Source of the DNA: Vreelandella maris
Lineage (GTDB): Bacteria > Pseudomonadota > Gammaproteobacteria > Pseudomonadales > Halomonadaceae
Assembly: GCF_013371085.1 (NCBI RefSeq)
Contig: NZ_JABWCV010000006.1
Coordinates: forward strand, 124,001 to 188,000
Reading direction: 5' to 3'
Length of the DNA: 64,000 nucleotides
This document shows, piece after piece, positions 1 through 10,513 of this stretch (its first letter is position 1; every line of letters begins with the position of its first letter). Under the pieces are notes generated by a model that was given only the letters and a program-made list of their open reading frames with translations, was not told the DNA's origin and ran no database searches. Both the position numbers and the translations under genes were made by a program.

Positions 1-280
1 TAACCGCCCTGCGCTGCATCAAAATACGCCCCCAGCGATCTGGCGATGAATCTAAAAATGCACGAAAGTTTTTATCGGCTTCATCATTGTGAAACTCACC
101 GGCATGCAGAGTAAGCAAGGGATCAATTTGCAAACTGTAGGGGGATTTTAAAAAAGCGTTGTCATAGGCAAAACTAAATACACCGCCACGGCTTGAGTCA
201 CTATAAGCCAACCGACCAATTAATAGTGGTTGCTCAATGGGATACCAATCCGCATAAACCTCTACCAACTCACGGCTCAT
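1..280 (-). CDS. hipA: HipA-family kinase toxin, N-terminal part (runs off window)
   Basis: The frame opens with ATG at 280 and stays open to the window edge, giving the first 93 residues; the catalytic C-terminal part is outside. The segment SSPDRWGR (residues 78-85) followed by an Arg pair at 90-91 is typical of the N-terminal region of HipA proteins. HipA kinases phosphorylate targets such as glutamyl-tRNA synthetase in E. coli and induce dormancy; this activity is family knowledge and cannot be checked here. The ATG overlaps the TGA of the upstream antitoxin gene (ATGA), so the two are translationally coupled in a hipB-hipA order. Confidence 0.75.
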   Translation of the reverse strand, partial: MSRELVEVYADWYPIEQPLLIGRLAYSDSSRGGVFSFAYDNAFLKSPYSLQIDPLLTLHAGEFHNDEADKNFRAFLDSSPDRWGRILMQRRAV

Positions 281-582
281 TTTGAACCTTCCAGAAGTTT
301 GATGTTTTGCAGTTTGATACCTAATTCGTCATGTGCGGCCACTTCAGAGAAGTTACTTTCCATACCCAACACAGCCATGATTTTCAAATAGGTGCCAATT
401 GCCACACCAGGATCCCCAGCAAACACCTTGTTCACGGTTTTATGATCAAAGCCTGTTCGTTCGCAGAGCATTTTTTTGGTCAACCCGCGTCGCTTCATTG
501 CTAGCAACAAATCCTCACCAAAATGAGTGAGAATTTTGCGCTGCTTTGGAAACAGCACGTTGTGTAAGTTTCGCTTTGCCAT
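277..582 (-). CDS. hipB: HipB-like XRE-family antitoxin / transcriptional repressor
   Basis: A 101-residue protein with a helix-turn-helix around residues 33-68 (LTKKMLCERTGFDHKTVNKVFAG), as in Xre/HipB repressors. It precedes the HipA-type gene with a 4-base ATGA overlap, the usual toxin-antitoxin arrangement. HipB proteins dimerise, neutralise HipA and repress the shared promoter. Two long palindromes lie directly upstream (599-641 and 679-721) and are the obvious operators. The basic N terminus and short C-terminal tail fit a small DNA-binding antitoxin. The assignment to HipB rests on the neighbour more than on specific residues. Confidence 0.75.
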   Translation of the reverse strand: MAKRNLHNVLFPKQRKILTHFGEDLLLAMKRRGLTKKMLCERTGFDHKTVNKVFAGDPGVAIGTYLKIMAVLGMESNFSEVAAHDELGIKLQNIKLLEGSK

Positions 583-598
583 ACGATTACCATTAAAG

Positions 599-641
599 GG
601 ACTATATTCCCATTTTTAAAAATATAGTGGGAATATAGTCC
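599..641. promoter_or_regulatory. Proximal palindromic operator of the hipBA operon
   Basis: GGACTATATTCCCA (599-612) and its exact reverse complement TGGGAATATAGTCC (628-641) are separated by 15 bases. The site starts 17 bases upstream of the antitoxin ATG. The same arms with one mismatch recur at 679-721. Autoregulation by HipB is inferred from position and symmetry. Confidence 0.7.
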
Positions 642-678
642 AACTTTAAAAATTTTCAAATCGTCGCACCTAGAAAAA

Positions 679-721
679 GGACTATGTTCCCATCTTTTAC
701 ATGATTATGGGAATATAGTCC
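679..721. promoter_or_regulatory. Distal palindromic operator of the hipBA operon
   Basis: GGACTATGTTCCCA (679-692) and TGGGAATATAGTCC (708-721) are separated by 15 bases. It is the same palindrome as at 599-641 with one changed base in the left arm. The centres of the two sites are 80 bp apart, close to a whole number of helical turns, so cooperative repressor binding or looping is possible. The rest of 583-935 shows no convincing gene. Confidence 0.65.
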
Positions 722-935
722 TAGTTAGAGGAGATACAGTTCTGGTTAAGAGCTTCTTGCAATACAAACACGGAGTTGGGTATTTTTACCTGCAGTAGGG
801 TGCGATAGTGCGATCAGCTTAATTCGGGAGACACTGTGTCTCGAATTGGAGAGGTTTGATAGAAGCGGTACATACCGACAGAGTATAAAGCTTACAGGGC
901 TGTTAGTTCCCCGCCACTGATAGAGAATCCACCCT

Positions 936-1508
936 ATGCCCACCCTGCGCCACCTCGCCTTAACCTTACTACTCACAGTGCTGGGTGCGCTTCCCATCGC
1001 TCAAGCAAACGACGCCACTTGGCAAGCACTCCAAGAAGGTGGTTTGGTAATCCTCATGCGCCACTCCCTGGCGCCTGGCATCGGCGATCCGCCGGGTTTT
1101 GAGATTTCCCGATGTGATACCCAGCGCAACCTTTCGGCCCAGGGTCGCGCCCATGCGCAAGCCGCGGGTCGTGAATTTCGTGCGCGAGATATTCCCATTA
1201 TGGCCGTGTATTCATCGCGTTGGTGCCGGGCGCTGGATACCGCTGAGCTGATGGCGCTGGGGCCTGTAACGCCTACTCCCTGGCTGGATTCGTTCTTTCG
1301 TGAGCGCGGAGATCAGGCGTCCATCACCCAAACGGCTCAAGAGCAGATCACTGCCTGGCAGGGGCCGGGCAATTTGTTGCTAGTCACTCATCAGGTGAAC
1401 ATCACGGCGTTGGTGGGAGGCGGTGTTGGCTCGGGTGAGATGATCGTGGTGCGTCCAACGGATAATTCTTTTCGAGTAGTGGGGCGGTTGAGCGTTAGCG
1501 GTCAGTAA
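936..1508 (+). CDS. Histidine phosphatase family protein, exported
   Basis: A 190-residue protein with an N-terminal signal peptide (hydrophobic residues 7-22, cleavage after AQA) and the phosphohistidine motif in the form LMRHS (about residues 40-44) instead of the canonical RHG. A second conserved histidine lies in LLVTHQVN near residue 152. This is the branch-2 style layout of periplasmic phosphoglycerate-mutase-like phosphatases. The substrate is unknown. It stands alone between the toxin-antitoxin pair and the alcohol dehydrogenase gene. Confidence 0.75.
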   Translation: MPTLRHLALTLLLTVLGALPIAQANDATWQALQEGGLVILMRHSLAPGIGDPPGFEISRCDTQRNLSAQGRAHAQAAGREFRARDIPIMAVYSSRWCRALDTAELMALGPVTPTPWLDSFFRERGDQASITQTAQEQITAWQGPGNLLLVTHQVNITALVGGGVGSGEMIVVRPTDNSFRVVGRLSVSGQ

Positions 1509-1567
1509 TTTGCTTCCTGTCTGCGGGAGCCGTTATAAAGTAAAAAGATTCAGGTTAGGAATTCGTT

Positions 1568-2608
1568 ATGAAAGCCGTTGTTTTTGAGCAATTTTCCGCC
1601 CCTCCCCGCATACAGCAGTTGCCTGACCCCACCCCTGAGCCGCATGGCGTGGTGGTGAACGTCAGGGCGACCGGCGTTTGCCGCAGTGACTGGCATGGCT
1701 GGGTGGGGCATGACACCGATATCCAGCTTCCCCATGTGCCGGGGCATGAGCTTGCTGGCGTTGTGGAAGCCGTGGGTAAAGACGTTAAAAAGTGGCGTAT
1801 TGGTGACCGTGTCACGGTGCCCTTCGTTGGTGGGTGCGGTACTTGCCCTGAGTGTCACTCTGGCAATCATCAGGTGTGCGATAGTCAGTTTCAGCCCGGC
1901 TTTACCCACTGGGGCTCCTTTGCCGAGTATGTGGGCATTCACTACGCTGATGTGAATTTAGTCGCGCTGCCGGAAACACTAGATTTTGCCACGGCGGCGA
2001 GTTTGGGTTGTCGTTTCGTCACTTCATTTCGGGCAGTGGTGGATCAGGGCAAAACAGCGGCAGGCCAGTGGGTGGCGGTTCACGGATGTGGCGGTGTTGG
2101 GCTTTCTGCGGTGATGATTGCCAATGCGATTGGCGCTAACGTTGTCGCCGTCGATATTTCGGAAGAGGCGCTTAATCTGGCCCGTCAGTTAGGCGCCACT
2201 GCCACGGTGAATGCTGCCAAGGTAGCCAATGTGGTCGAAGCTGTGGCGGAAATCACCCGGGGAGGCGCTCACGTATCGCTGGATGCGCTGGGGCATCCAA
2301 CGACCTGCTTTAACTCCATCAGCAATTTGCGTAAACGTGGTAAGCATATTCAGGTTGGGTTGATGTTGGCCGAGAACAGCACGCCCGCCATTCCCATGAG
2401 CAAGGTGATCGCCAACGAACTTGAGATATTGGGTAGCCATGGCATGCAGGCGCATCGCTATGACGCCATGCTGGCGATGATCGAGTCAGGAAAGCTGGCG
2501 CCGGAAAAGCTGATTGGTAAACGCATCACGCTTGAGCAGTCGATTGATGCGCTGATGAACATGGATAAGTTCGAAGGGGCTGGGGTGACGGTGGTGACCG
2601 AGTTCTGA
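1568..2608 (+). CDS. Zinc-dependent alcohol dehydrogenase (MDR family)
   Basis: A 346-residue medium-chain dehydrogenase. The catalytic zinc site is visible as CRSDWHGW near residue 38 and GHELAGVVE near 60. The structural zinc lobe is the four-cysteine block [15 protein letters not shown] near 90-104. The Rossmann nucleotide-binding motif is GCGGVG near 175-180. These enzymes oxidise primary or secondary alcohols with NAD(P)+ in the cytoplasm; the exact substrate cannot be told. An AGGA Shine-Dalgarno sequence lies 8 bases before the ATG. It appears monocistronic. Confidence 0.88.
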   Translation: MKAVVFEQFSAPPRIQQLPDPTPEPHGVVVNVRATGVCRSDWHGWVGHDTDIQLPHVPGHELAGVVEAVGKDVKKWRIGDRVTVPFVGGCGTCPECHSGNHQVCDSQFQPGFTHWGSFAEYVGIHYADVNLVALPETLDFATAASLGCRFVTSFRAVVDQGKTAAGQWVAVHGCGGVGLSAVMIANAIGANVVAVDISEEALNLARQLGATATVNAAKVANVVEAVAEITRGGAHVSLDALGHPTTCFNSISNLRKRGKHIQVGLMLAENSTPAIPMSKVIANELEILGSHGMQAHRYDAMLAMIESGKLAPEKLIGKRITLEQSIDALMNMDKFEGAGVTVVTEF

Positions 2609-2721
2609 GGAAACTGCAGAGTAGTTTAATAACAATTTCCTTCAATGAAACTGGGCAAATTATTCGCTCCTCATCGGCGCGTTGAGGTTTTACGCTGGTT
2701 CATATTGATAAGGAGTCACTT

Positions 2722-3597
2722 ATGCCATTAGACACACCTCAGTCAGCGCGTCGCGTTATCGCACAGCATTCGGCCCAGCGTGACGATATTGGTGATCTGA
2801 TTACTCGGCGGCCGCTACCGGGGCCACAGCTTGAACAGCTCGACCCGTTTCTGTTTTTGAATCACCACGGTCCGCAAACGTATCCGGCCAATAATCGTGG
2901 GTTGCCGTTTGGCCCGCACCCGCACCGGGGCTTTGAAACGGTTACCTTTATTTTGGAAGGCTCATTGGCCCACGCGGATAGCACTAAGCATCAGAGCGTG
3001 ATCCATGCGGGCGGCGTGCAGTGGATGACCGCGGGCAGCGGCATTGTGCATGCGGAAATCTCGCCGCCCGAGTTTCTGCGCGAAGGTGGCCCGCTGGAAA
3101 TTCTGCAGCTGTGGGTCAATCTGCCAGCGCATTTGAAAATGAGCGAGCCACGCTATGTGGGGCTGCAACAGGCGGACATACCTGCCATTGCGCTGCCCGG
3201 CGGCGGTGAGCTGAACCTGATGGCAGGTGAGTGGCAGGACCAGGCTGGCCCTATCGAAACGCTAACCGGCGTGTTTATGTCAACGCTACGGCTGCCTGCC
3301 GGTAGCCACGAACAGCTGTCCGTTGCCCCTGGGCGGCAGGTGTTCCTCTACGTGGTAGAGGGGGACGTTGAGGTGGGCGGTGAGCCGGTGCAGCCTCACC
3401 ATCTGATCGAAGTAGACCGCGATGGCCATAGCGTTGCTATCGAAGCCAGCAGCGATGCGCGACTGCTGTTTGGTCACGGTGATGTAATCGACGAGACGGT
3501 CTACTCCCACGGGCCTTTCGTGATGAATACCCGCGAAGAGATCGTTCAGGCGGTCGACGACTACCAGAACGGCAAATTTGGCGGGTTGGATGCCTAG
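2722..3597 (+). CDS. Pirin family cupin protein
   Basis: A 291-residue bicupin. The N-terminal cupin carries the pirin metal-binding block FGPHPHRGFETVTFILEG (about residues 55-72), and WMTAGSGIVHAE (about 103-114) supplies further ligands. Some bacterial pirins have quercetin 2,3-dioxygenase activity, while others bind partners such as pyruvate dehydrogenase; the role here is unknown. AAGGAG lies 7 bases upstream of the ATG. The gene converges with the glycosylase gene, with only 3 bases between the two stop codons. Confidence 0.85.
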   Translation: MPLDTPQSARRVIAQHSAQRDDIGDLITRRPLPGPQLEQLDPFLFLNHHGPQTYPANNRGLPFGPHPHRGFETVTFILEGSLAHADSTKHQSVIHAGGVQWMTAGSGIVHAEISPPEFLREGGPLEILQLWVNLPAHLKMSEPRYVGLQQADIPAIALPGGGELNLMAGEWQDQAGPIETLTGVFMSTLRLPAGSHEQLSVAPGRQVFLYVVEGDVEVGGEPVQPHHLIEVDRDGHSVAIEASSDARLLFGHGDVIDETVYSHGPFVMNTREEIVQAVDDYQNGKFGGLDA

Positions 3598-3600
3598 TGT

Positions 3601-4215
3601 TTAAAGCGGCTCGCCGCGATAGTAGTGCCATAGAAACAGCGAACCCACGCTTCGCCAGGGCGCCCAGTGTTCTACTAGCTGGCGCGCCTGTTTGGGCGTG
3701 GGTTTGTCGTCCATGCCTTTTAAGCGACCAAGCGCCACCCGCAGCGCTAGATCGTCGGCGGGGAAAATATCTGGCCGCTTGAGCGAAAACATCAGATAGA
3801 TCTCCGCACTCCAGCGGCCAAAGCCACGCAGTTGAGTGATCGCAGTAATCACTTCCTCATCGCTCAGGTGCTCAAGCCCATCGGCGCTAAAGGTGCCGGC
3901 AAGTTCCGCTTCCGCGAGGCCTTTGGCGTACTCGATCTTGCGCCAGGAGAGCCCGGCATCGCGCAGTGCTTGGCCCTCCACGTCCATGACCGCTTTGGCG
4001 TGCAGCTCGGGCAGCAGCGTATTGACGCGGCCCATAATGGCGCGAGCCGCTTCGGTGGAAAGCTGCTGGCTAACGATAGTACTGAAAAACGTCGCAAAGC
4101 CTTGGTCGCGCTGGCGTGGGCCAGGAGGCCCGACCAATGGGTAGGCGCGGGCAATATCTGGGTCGGCTTGAGCTAACGCTTGCATGGCTTGTTCAATGGT
4201 TTCGGGCGTCATCAT
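3601..4215 (-). CDS. DNA-3-methyladenine glycosylase II (AlkA / HhH-GPD family)
   Basis: A 204-residue base-excision-repair glycosylase. It has a helix-hairpin-helix segment LRGFGRWSAEIYLMFSL (about residues 148-164) followed by FPADDLALR, whose aspartate matches the catalytic Asp of the AlkA family. It lacks the N-terminal TATA-box-like domain of E. coli AlkA, as do most short proteobacterial homologues. It removes alkylated purines from DNA. The start is ATG at 4215, with an alternative ATG one codon later; GAGG lies just upstream. The stop lies 3 bases from that of the convergent pirin gene. Confidence 0.85.
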   Translation of the reverse strand: MMTPETIEQAMQALAQADPDIARAYPLVGPPGPRQRDQGFATFFSTIVSQQLSTEAARAIMGRVNTLLPELHAKAVMDVEGQALRDAGLSWRKIEYAKGLAEAELAGTFSADGLEHLSDEEVITAITQLRGFGRWSAEIYLMFSLKRPDIFPADDLALRVALGRLKGMDDKPTPKQARQLVEHWAPWRSVGSLFLWHYYRGEPL

Positions 4216-4396
4216 TGCCTCACGCGTTTAGTAAAAGCCTCACACTAGCAAAGCGAGCGTAGAAGTGGGAAACCGCGGCGTTTATCTTCTTTGCCCGCTA
4301 ACTTTTTGAGCGCCGTGTGTTTCTACTTTCGTCTAATCCTGCGATCATTTAACGCTAACCGAGGTACCAACAAAGCGGTATCCCAAGGAGATAAGC

Positions 4397-5608
4397 ATGC
4401 AGGACTCGACAGCATCGTCGTCTCAAGGGCTGGCGCGTAACCCGCGATTGGCCGAATTTGTGTTGGCGCTGGGTGGGTTTGGTATCGGCACCAGCGAGTT
4501 TGTCATCATGGGCTTGATGAACCGCGTGGCGGGCGATTTAGCCGTGACCGTTCCCCAGGTGGGTTACGCCATCAGTAGCTACGCCCTGGGTGTTGTTGTG
4601 GGCGCGCCGCTGATTTCAGCGCTGGCTGCGCGGGCGCCCAGAAGGCTGCTGTTGATTGTGCTGATGCTGGTATTTGCCGTGGGCAATATTGCCAGTGCCA
4701 TGGCGCCGGGGTTTTGGTCATTTGTGGGCCTGCGTTTCCTGGCGGGCTTACCGCATGGGGCTTATTTTGGCATCGCGGCGCTGGTGGCGGCGGGGGCGGT
4801 GCCGGTCGACCAGCGGGCACGGGCTATTTCCCGGGTGATGATGGGCTTAACGGTGGCGATTCTGATCGGGGCGCCGCTGGGCACTTGGACCGGCAATCTG
4901 TTTGGCTGGCAAATCGCGTTTGTGGGGGTCGGGGGCATTGCGCTGCTAACGGCGCTATTGATCAGACTTTATGTGCCGATTCAGCCTGTGGATACGTTTG
5001 CGAGCCCACTGCGTGAACTCTCCGCATTATTAAAACAGCGTGTATTAGTCGCATTAGCCCTCGCCTGCATTGGCTGTGGCGGCATGTTTGCGATTTTTAG
5101 TTACGTGATGCCGACGTTGACCCAGCAGGCGGGCATGAGCGAAGCGCTGGGGCCGCTGGTGCTGGTGATTTTTGGTCTGGGTTCCATTGCCGGTAATTTA
5201 ATCGGCGGGCGCATGGCGGATAAAAACCTGATGCGCGCTATTCCGCTCATCTTAGTGTGGTGTGCGGTGGTTCAGGGGCTGTTCTACTTTGCAGCCAATA
5301 ACACCTGGACAGGGTTGCTGTTTGTCGGGTTGGTGGGCACCAGCATGGCGCTGGCACCGTCTTTACAAACCCGCTTGATGGATGTGGCGGAAGACGCGCA
5401 AACCATGGCGGCCTCACTCAATCATGCGGCCTTTAATGGGGCTAACGCTTTAGGGGCGTGGCTAGCGGGCCTGGCGATCAGTGCGGGATTTAGCTGGTCG
5501 AGCACCGGGTTGGTGGGCGCTGGATTGGCATTGTGCGGCTTAGTGATTTTTGCGGCTGGGCGCTGGCTGGAAAAGCGCACCTATGGGGCCGTGGCCCAGC
5601 GTGTCTAG
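4397..5608 (+). CDS. MFS transporter, DHA1 family (AraJ/YdhP-like exporter)
   Basis: A 403-residue protein with about 12 hydrophobic segments. The first reads as an MFS helix with GFGIGTSEFVIMG, a signature of the AraJ/PbuE/YdhP subgroup. The proton:drug antiporter type motif C is suggested by the Gly-rich helix ILIGAPLGTWTG. It probably exports small molecules across the inner membrane; the substrate is unknown. AAGGAG lies 7 bases before the ATG. The gene is flanked by untranscribed spacers on both sides, so it is likely monocistronic. Confidence 0.85.
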   Translation: MQDSTASSSQGLARNPRLAEFVLALGGFGIGTSEFVIMGLMNRVAGDLAVTVPQVGYAISSYALGVVVGAPLISALAARAPRRLLLIVLMLVFAVGNIASAMAPGFWSFVGLRFLAGLPHGAYFGIAALVAAGAVPVDQRARAISRVMMGLTVAILIGAPLGTWTGNLFGWQIAFVGVGGIALLTALLIRLYVPIQPVDTFASPLRELSALLKQRVLVALALACIGCGGMFAIFSYVMPTLTQQAGMSEALGPLVLVIFGLGSIAGNLIGGRMADKNLMRAIPLILVWCAVVQGLFYFAANNTWTGLLFVGLVGTSMALAPSLQTRLMDVAEDAQTMAASLNHAAFNGANALGAWLAGLAISAGFSWSSTGLVGAGLALCGLVIFAAGRWLEKRTYGAVAQRV

Positions 5609-5721
5609 CGTTGGCTAATTGTGCATAAACTTTGCATAGTTATCGAACAGTGATAATTAATGTGGCAAAGACGGCGAATCCTCTCTAAGGTGAAAAAGCA
5701 GCAACCCATAAGGAGATGAGT

Positions 5722-5973
5722 ATGCACACTCAAGTATTTAAAACGACACGTTCAGTGACTCTAGGCGCAGTGGTAGCGTTGACTATCGGCTTGGCAGGCT
5801 GTGGTACCTCTACCGGCGAGCGGACTGCTAGTGGTGCTGGCGTAGGTGCGGCCGTGGGCGCTGGTGCAGCGGCAGCCACAGGCGGTAGCATGACGCAAGG
5901 CGCTGTCATTGGCGGTGGTATTGGCGCCGCCACCGGTGCAGCTACGGATGAAGACGATATCAACCTCGAATAA
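5722..5973 (+). CDS. Small glycine-zipper lipoprotein
   Basis: An 83-residue protein with a signal peptide ending in a lipobox (LAGC, Cys near residue 27). A glycine/alanine-rich segment of repeated GxxxG type (GAGVGAAVGAGAAAATGG) follows, with a short acidic tail. This layout is that of OmpA-like or YMGG glycine-zipper lipoproteins of the outer membrane. The start at 5722 is preferred over ATG 5716 because AGGAG (5711-5715) abuts the latter but sits at normal distance from 5722. Function unknown. Confidence 0.8.
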   Translation: MHTQVFKTTRSVTLGAVVALTIGLAGCGTSTGERTASGAGVGAAVGAGAAAATGGSMTQGAVIGGGIGAATGAATDEDDINLE

Positions 5974-5987
5974 GGGCGGTTGATACG

Positions 5988-7465
<1,478 letters not shown>

Positions 7466-7584
7466 TCTATCAGGTTCTACTACTTTCTATTGCGTTGCAC
7501 TATTTTTGTCGCACCATTTTTTTCACTGGGTCGGCGCCGTTCTCTACGGTGTCGGCCCGGTTCCGTCATAACAGGAAGGCTCCC

Positions 7585-7842
7585 ATGGCTCGCGTAACCG
7601 TTGAAGATTGTCTTGAAAATGTTGAAAACCGTTTCAAGCTGGTGATGATTTCCACCCAGCGCGCTCGTCAGCTGGCGCGTGGCTCCCGCGATGCTCTGCT
7701 GCCATGGGAAAATGACAAGCCCACGGTCATGGCGCTGCGTGAAATTGCCGCAGGCCTGGTGGATCACACGGTACTGGACGAGCCAGTTGAAGCCGCTGTG
7801 CGTCCGCGCCCAGCCATGGCGCCTACTCATATCGACGACTAA
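7585..7842 (+). CDS. rpoZ: DNA-directed RNA polymerase omega subunit
   Basis: An 85-residue protein that starts [20 protein letters not shown], the omega signature, and contains the conserved RARQLARG block near residues 26-33. Omega aids assembly of the beta' subunit and, with DksA, mediates ppGpp binding, so its position beside spoT is functionally apt. The ATG at 7585 is preceded by AGGAAGG. The longer in-frame reading from 7495 is not supported. Confidence 0.96.
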   Translation: MARVTVEDCLENVENRFKLVMISTQRARQLARGSRDALLPWENDKPTVMALREIAAGLVDHTVLDEPVEAAVRPRPAMAPTHIDD

Positions 7843-7872
7843 CGTTGCAACGAACCGATAGAGGCGCGGTAG

Positions 7873-10005
7873 ATGTTCACCATTGATGACCTGGCCGATC
7901 GACTCGGCGGCTATTTACCCCCGGATGAAATCCAGCAGGTCAAACGTGCCTTTTATTATGCTGAGCAGGCCCACGACGGCCAGCGGCGGCGTTCCGGCGA
8001 GCCTTACGTTACCCATCCGCTGGCGGTAGCGAATATTCTTGCCAATATGCACATGGACCATCAAAGCCTGATGGCCGCCATGCTGCATGACGTTATCGAA
8101 GATACCGGCGTTTCCAAAAAGGCCCTGGAGGCTCAGTTTGGCAAACCGGTAGCAGAACTGGTCGATGGGGTATCCAAACTTACCCAGATCACCTTTGAAG
8201 ACAAAGCCGTCGCCCAGGCGGAAAATTTCCAGAAGATGGTGCTGGCGATGTCGCGGGATATCCGCGTCATTATCGTTAAGCTGGCCGACCGGCTGCATAA
8301 CATGCGCACCCTGGGCGCCTTGCGCCCTGATAAAAAGCGCCGCATTGCCCGTGAAACACTGGAAATTTATGCCCGCATTGCCGGGCGGCTGGGTATCAAC
8401 ACTATTCGTGTTGAGCTTGAGGATCTCTCTTTTCAAGCGATCCACCCGATGCGCGCCGAGCGCATCAAGCGTGCAGTTGCCAAAGCGCGCGGGCATCGGC
8501 GCAGCGCGATGCGTGAAATCCAGTCATCGCTGCAAAAAAGCCTGGATGAAGATGGCCTGAACGGCACAGTGATTGGGCGGCAAAAACATCTACTGTCGAT
8601 CTACAAGAAGATGCGCGACCAGCGTAAGCCCTTCGCCGAAATCATGGATGTGTTTGGATTTCGCATCATTACCGAAGATGTGGCCAGCTGCTACCGTATT
8701 TTAGGCGTGGTGCATAACCTCTATAAGCCGGTACCGGGGCGCTTTAAAGACTATATTGCGATTCCCAAAGCGAACGGCTACCAGAGCCTGCATACCACCT
8801 TGTTTGGCTCCCGCGGTATGCCTATTGAGGTGCAGATACGCACCCGTGAGATGGAAGCGATGGCCAATAACGGTATTGCTGCTCACTGGCTTTACAAGGC
8901 AGGGCAAACGTCACATCCGATTGCCGAAGGCAGCCACGCTCGTGCTCGCGCCTGGGTGAAAGGGTTGCTGGAAATGCAGCGCCACGCTGGCGATTCGCTA
9001 GAGTTTATCGAACACGTTAAAAACGACCTGTTCCCCGATGATATCTACGTGTTTACCCCCAAAGGCGACATCATGGAGTTGCCCCAGGGCGCGACCGTGA
9101 TCGATTTCGCCTATACCGTACACACTGATATCGGCAATAACTGTATTGCTTGCCGGATTGACCGTCACTTGGCACCGCTCTCGACACGCTTAGAGAGCGG
9201 CCAGACGTTGGAAATTATTACCGCCCCTGGTGCTCGCCCGAATCTTGCCTGGCTTAACTTTGTGACCACCGCCAAGGCGCGCTCGGCGATTCGCCATGCG
9301 CTGAAACATCAGCAGCAGACCGAAGCTGTCATGCTGGGTCGACGCTTACTCAATAAAGCCCTGGCGCCGTTTGATACCAGCCTGGAAGAGCTGGATGAAA
9401 GCGCCATTAAACGCGCCTTTAAAGAGTTGGATGTCTCTTCTGAAGAGTCTCTGTTGGAATCGCTGGGGCTAGGCAATCGTATGACTCACGTGGTGGCACG
9501 GCGCTTGGTGGATGCCGCTCACGGCGATGAAACCTACGAACATCCTGCCGGTATCGAAGGCAGTAAAGCCGTCGTGATCAGCGGTAGTGAAGGCATGGTG
9601 ACCAATTTTGCGCGCTGCTGCCACCCGCTACCGGGCGACCCAGTGGTGGGCCACCTTTCTACTGGCAAAGGGTTGGTGGTTCACCGCGCCGAATGTAAAA
9701 ACGTTGCTGATAAAAGCGATCCCGATAAGCTCTTCGCGCTGGAATGGTCGGACACGATTGATGAGGACTTCCCGGTCGCACTGCGTATTGAAATTGAGAG
9801 CCGCCGAGGGCTGGTTGCAGAACTGGCCGGGCTGGTCACCGATGCCGATGCCAATATCGAACGTATCGGTATTGAAGAGCGCGATGCCCGCCTGTCCACC
9901 GTCAATTTGACGCTGTCAGTGAAAGGGCGCGTACATCTGGCACGCATTATTAAACGCATCCGAAATCTACCCAACGTTAGTAAAATTACCCGACTCGCCA
10001 ACTAA
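7873..10005 (+). CDS. spoT: Bifunctional (p)ppGpp synthetase/hydrolase SpoT
   Basis: A 710-residue RelA/SpoT homologue of full length. The N-terminal HD hydrolase has the block MLHDVIEDTG near residues 75-84. The synthetase domain contains IPKANGYQSLHT near 297-308, followed by a TGS domain beginning near residue 390 (IYVFTPKGDIMELP) and a C-terminal ACT domain. An intact HD motif indicates hydrolase capacity, hence SpoT rather than RelA. It is 30 bases downstream of rpoZ and probably cotranscribed with gmk-rpoZ. Confidence 0.96.
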   Translation: MFTIDDLADRLGGYLPPDEIQQVKRAFYYAEQAHDGQRRRSGEPYVTHPLAVANILANMHMDHQSLMAAMLHDVIEDTGVSKKALEAQFGKPVAELVDGVSKLTQITFEDKAVAQAENFQKMVLAMSRDIRVIIVKLADRLHNMRTLGALRPDKKRRIARETLEIYARIAGRLGINTIRVELEDLSFQAIHPMRAERIKRAVAKARGHRRSAMREIQSSLQKSLDEDGLNGTVIGRQKHLLSIYKKMRDQRKPFAEIMDVFGFRIITEDVASCYRILGVVHNLYKPVPGRFKDYIAIPKANGYQSLHTTLFGSRGMPIEVQIRTREMEAMANNGIAAHWLYKAGQTSHPIAEGSHARARAWVKGLLEMQRHAGDSLEFIEHVKNDLFPDDIYVFTPKGDIMELPQGATVIDFAYTVHTDIGNNCIACRIDRHLAPLSTRLESGQTLEIITAPGARPNLAWLNFVTTAKARSAIRHALKHQQQTEAVMLGRRLLNKALAPFDTSLEELDESAIKRAFKELDVSSEESLLESLGLGNRMTHVVARRLVDAAHGDETYEHPAGIEGSKAVVISGSEGMVTNFARCCHPLPGDPVVGHLSTGKGLVVHRAECKNVADKSDPDKLFALEWSDTIDEDFPVALRIEIESRRGLVAELAGLVTDADANIERIGIEERDARLSTVNLTLSVKGRVHLARIIKRIRNLPNVSKITRLAN

Positions 10006-10113
10006 TACGCCTATAACGGCATGCTGATGGTATATCGGTAGTGTTCACTATTGGCTGAGTCGGCAGGGCCTAAATCGAATTATTTATTACCCACTGAAGG
10101 AGCGAGACATCGC

Positions 10114-10503
10114 ATGAGCAATAAGGCTGTTATCAACACCAGCAAAGCCCCTGCTGCTATTGGCCCTTACTCCCAGGCTATTAAAGCGGGGAACACGGTG
10201 TATCTCTCAGGCCAGATTCCGCTGGACCCTACCACCATGACGATTGTCTCTGAGGATTTTGAAGCTCAGGCTCGTCAAGTCTTCACCAACCTGCAGGCGG
10301 TGTGTGAAGAAGCGGCGGGCTCGTTGAGCGATATTGTTAAATTGAATCTGTATTTGGTCGACTTGGATAACTTTGCGATTGTGAACCAAGTCATGGAAGA
10401 GTTCTTCACAGCGCCTTTCCCCGCCCGCGCCGCCGTCGGCGTGAAAGCGCTGCCCAAAGGCAGCCAGGTGGAAGCCGAAGCGGTCATGGTAATCGGCGAT
10501 TAA
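10114..10503 (+). CDS. ridA: RidA family reactive intermediate/imine deaminase
   Basis: A 129-residue YjgF/YER057c/UK114 protein. It starts [20 protein letters not shown], has the family segment [14 protein letters not shown], and carries the catalytic arginine in [14 protein letters not shown] near residue 105. RidA hydrolyses 2-aminoacrylate and related enamine/imine intermediates released by PLP enzymes. ATG 10114 has GAAGGAGCGAG upstream; the longer frame from 10051 is rejected. It follows spoT by about 110 bases, as in many gammaproteobacteria. Confidence 0.95.
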   Translation: MSNKAVINTSKAPAAIGPYSQAIKAGNTVYLSGQIPLDPTTMTIVSEDFEAQARQVFTNLQAVCEEAAGSLSDIVKLNLYLVDLDNFAIVNQVMEEFFTAPFPARAAVGVKALPKGSQVEAEAVMVIGD

Positions 10504-10513
10504 TCAGGTCGAG

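Noticed and set aside
746-997. 83-residue open frame on the minus strand
   Set aside because: No ribosome site, no family resemblance, and it overlaps the start of the histidine phosphatase gene on the other strand.
9681-10001. 106-residue minus-strand frame within spoT
   Set aside because: Shadow of the spoT ACT-domain coding region; serine-rich antisense reading without a ribosome site.
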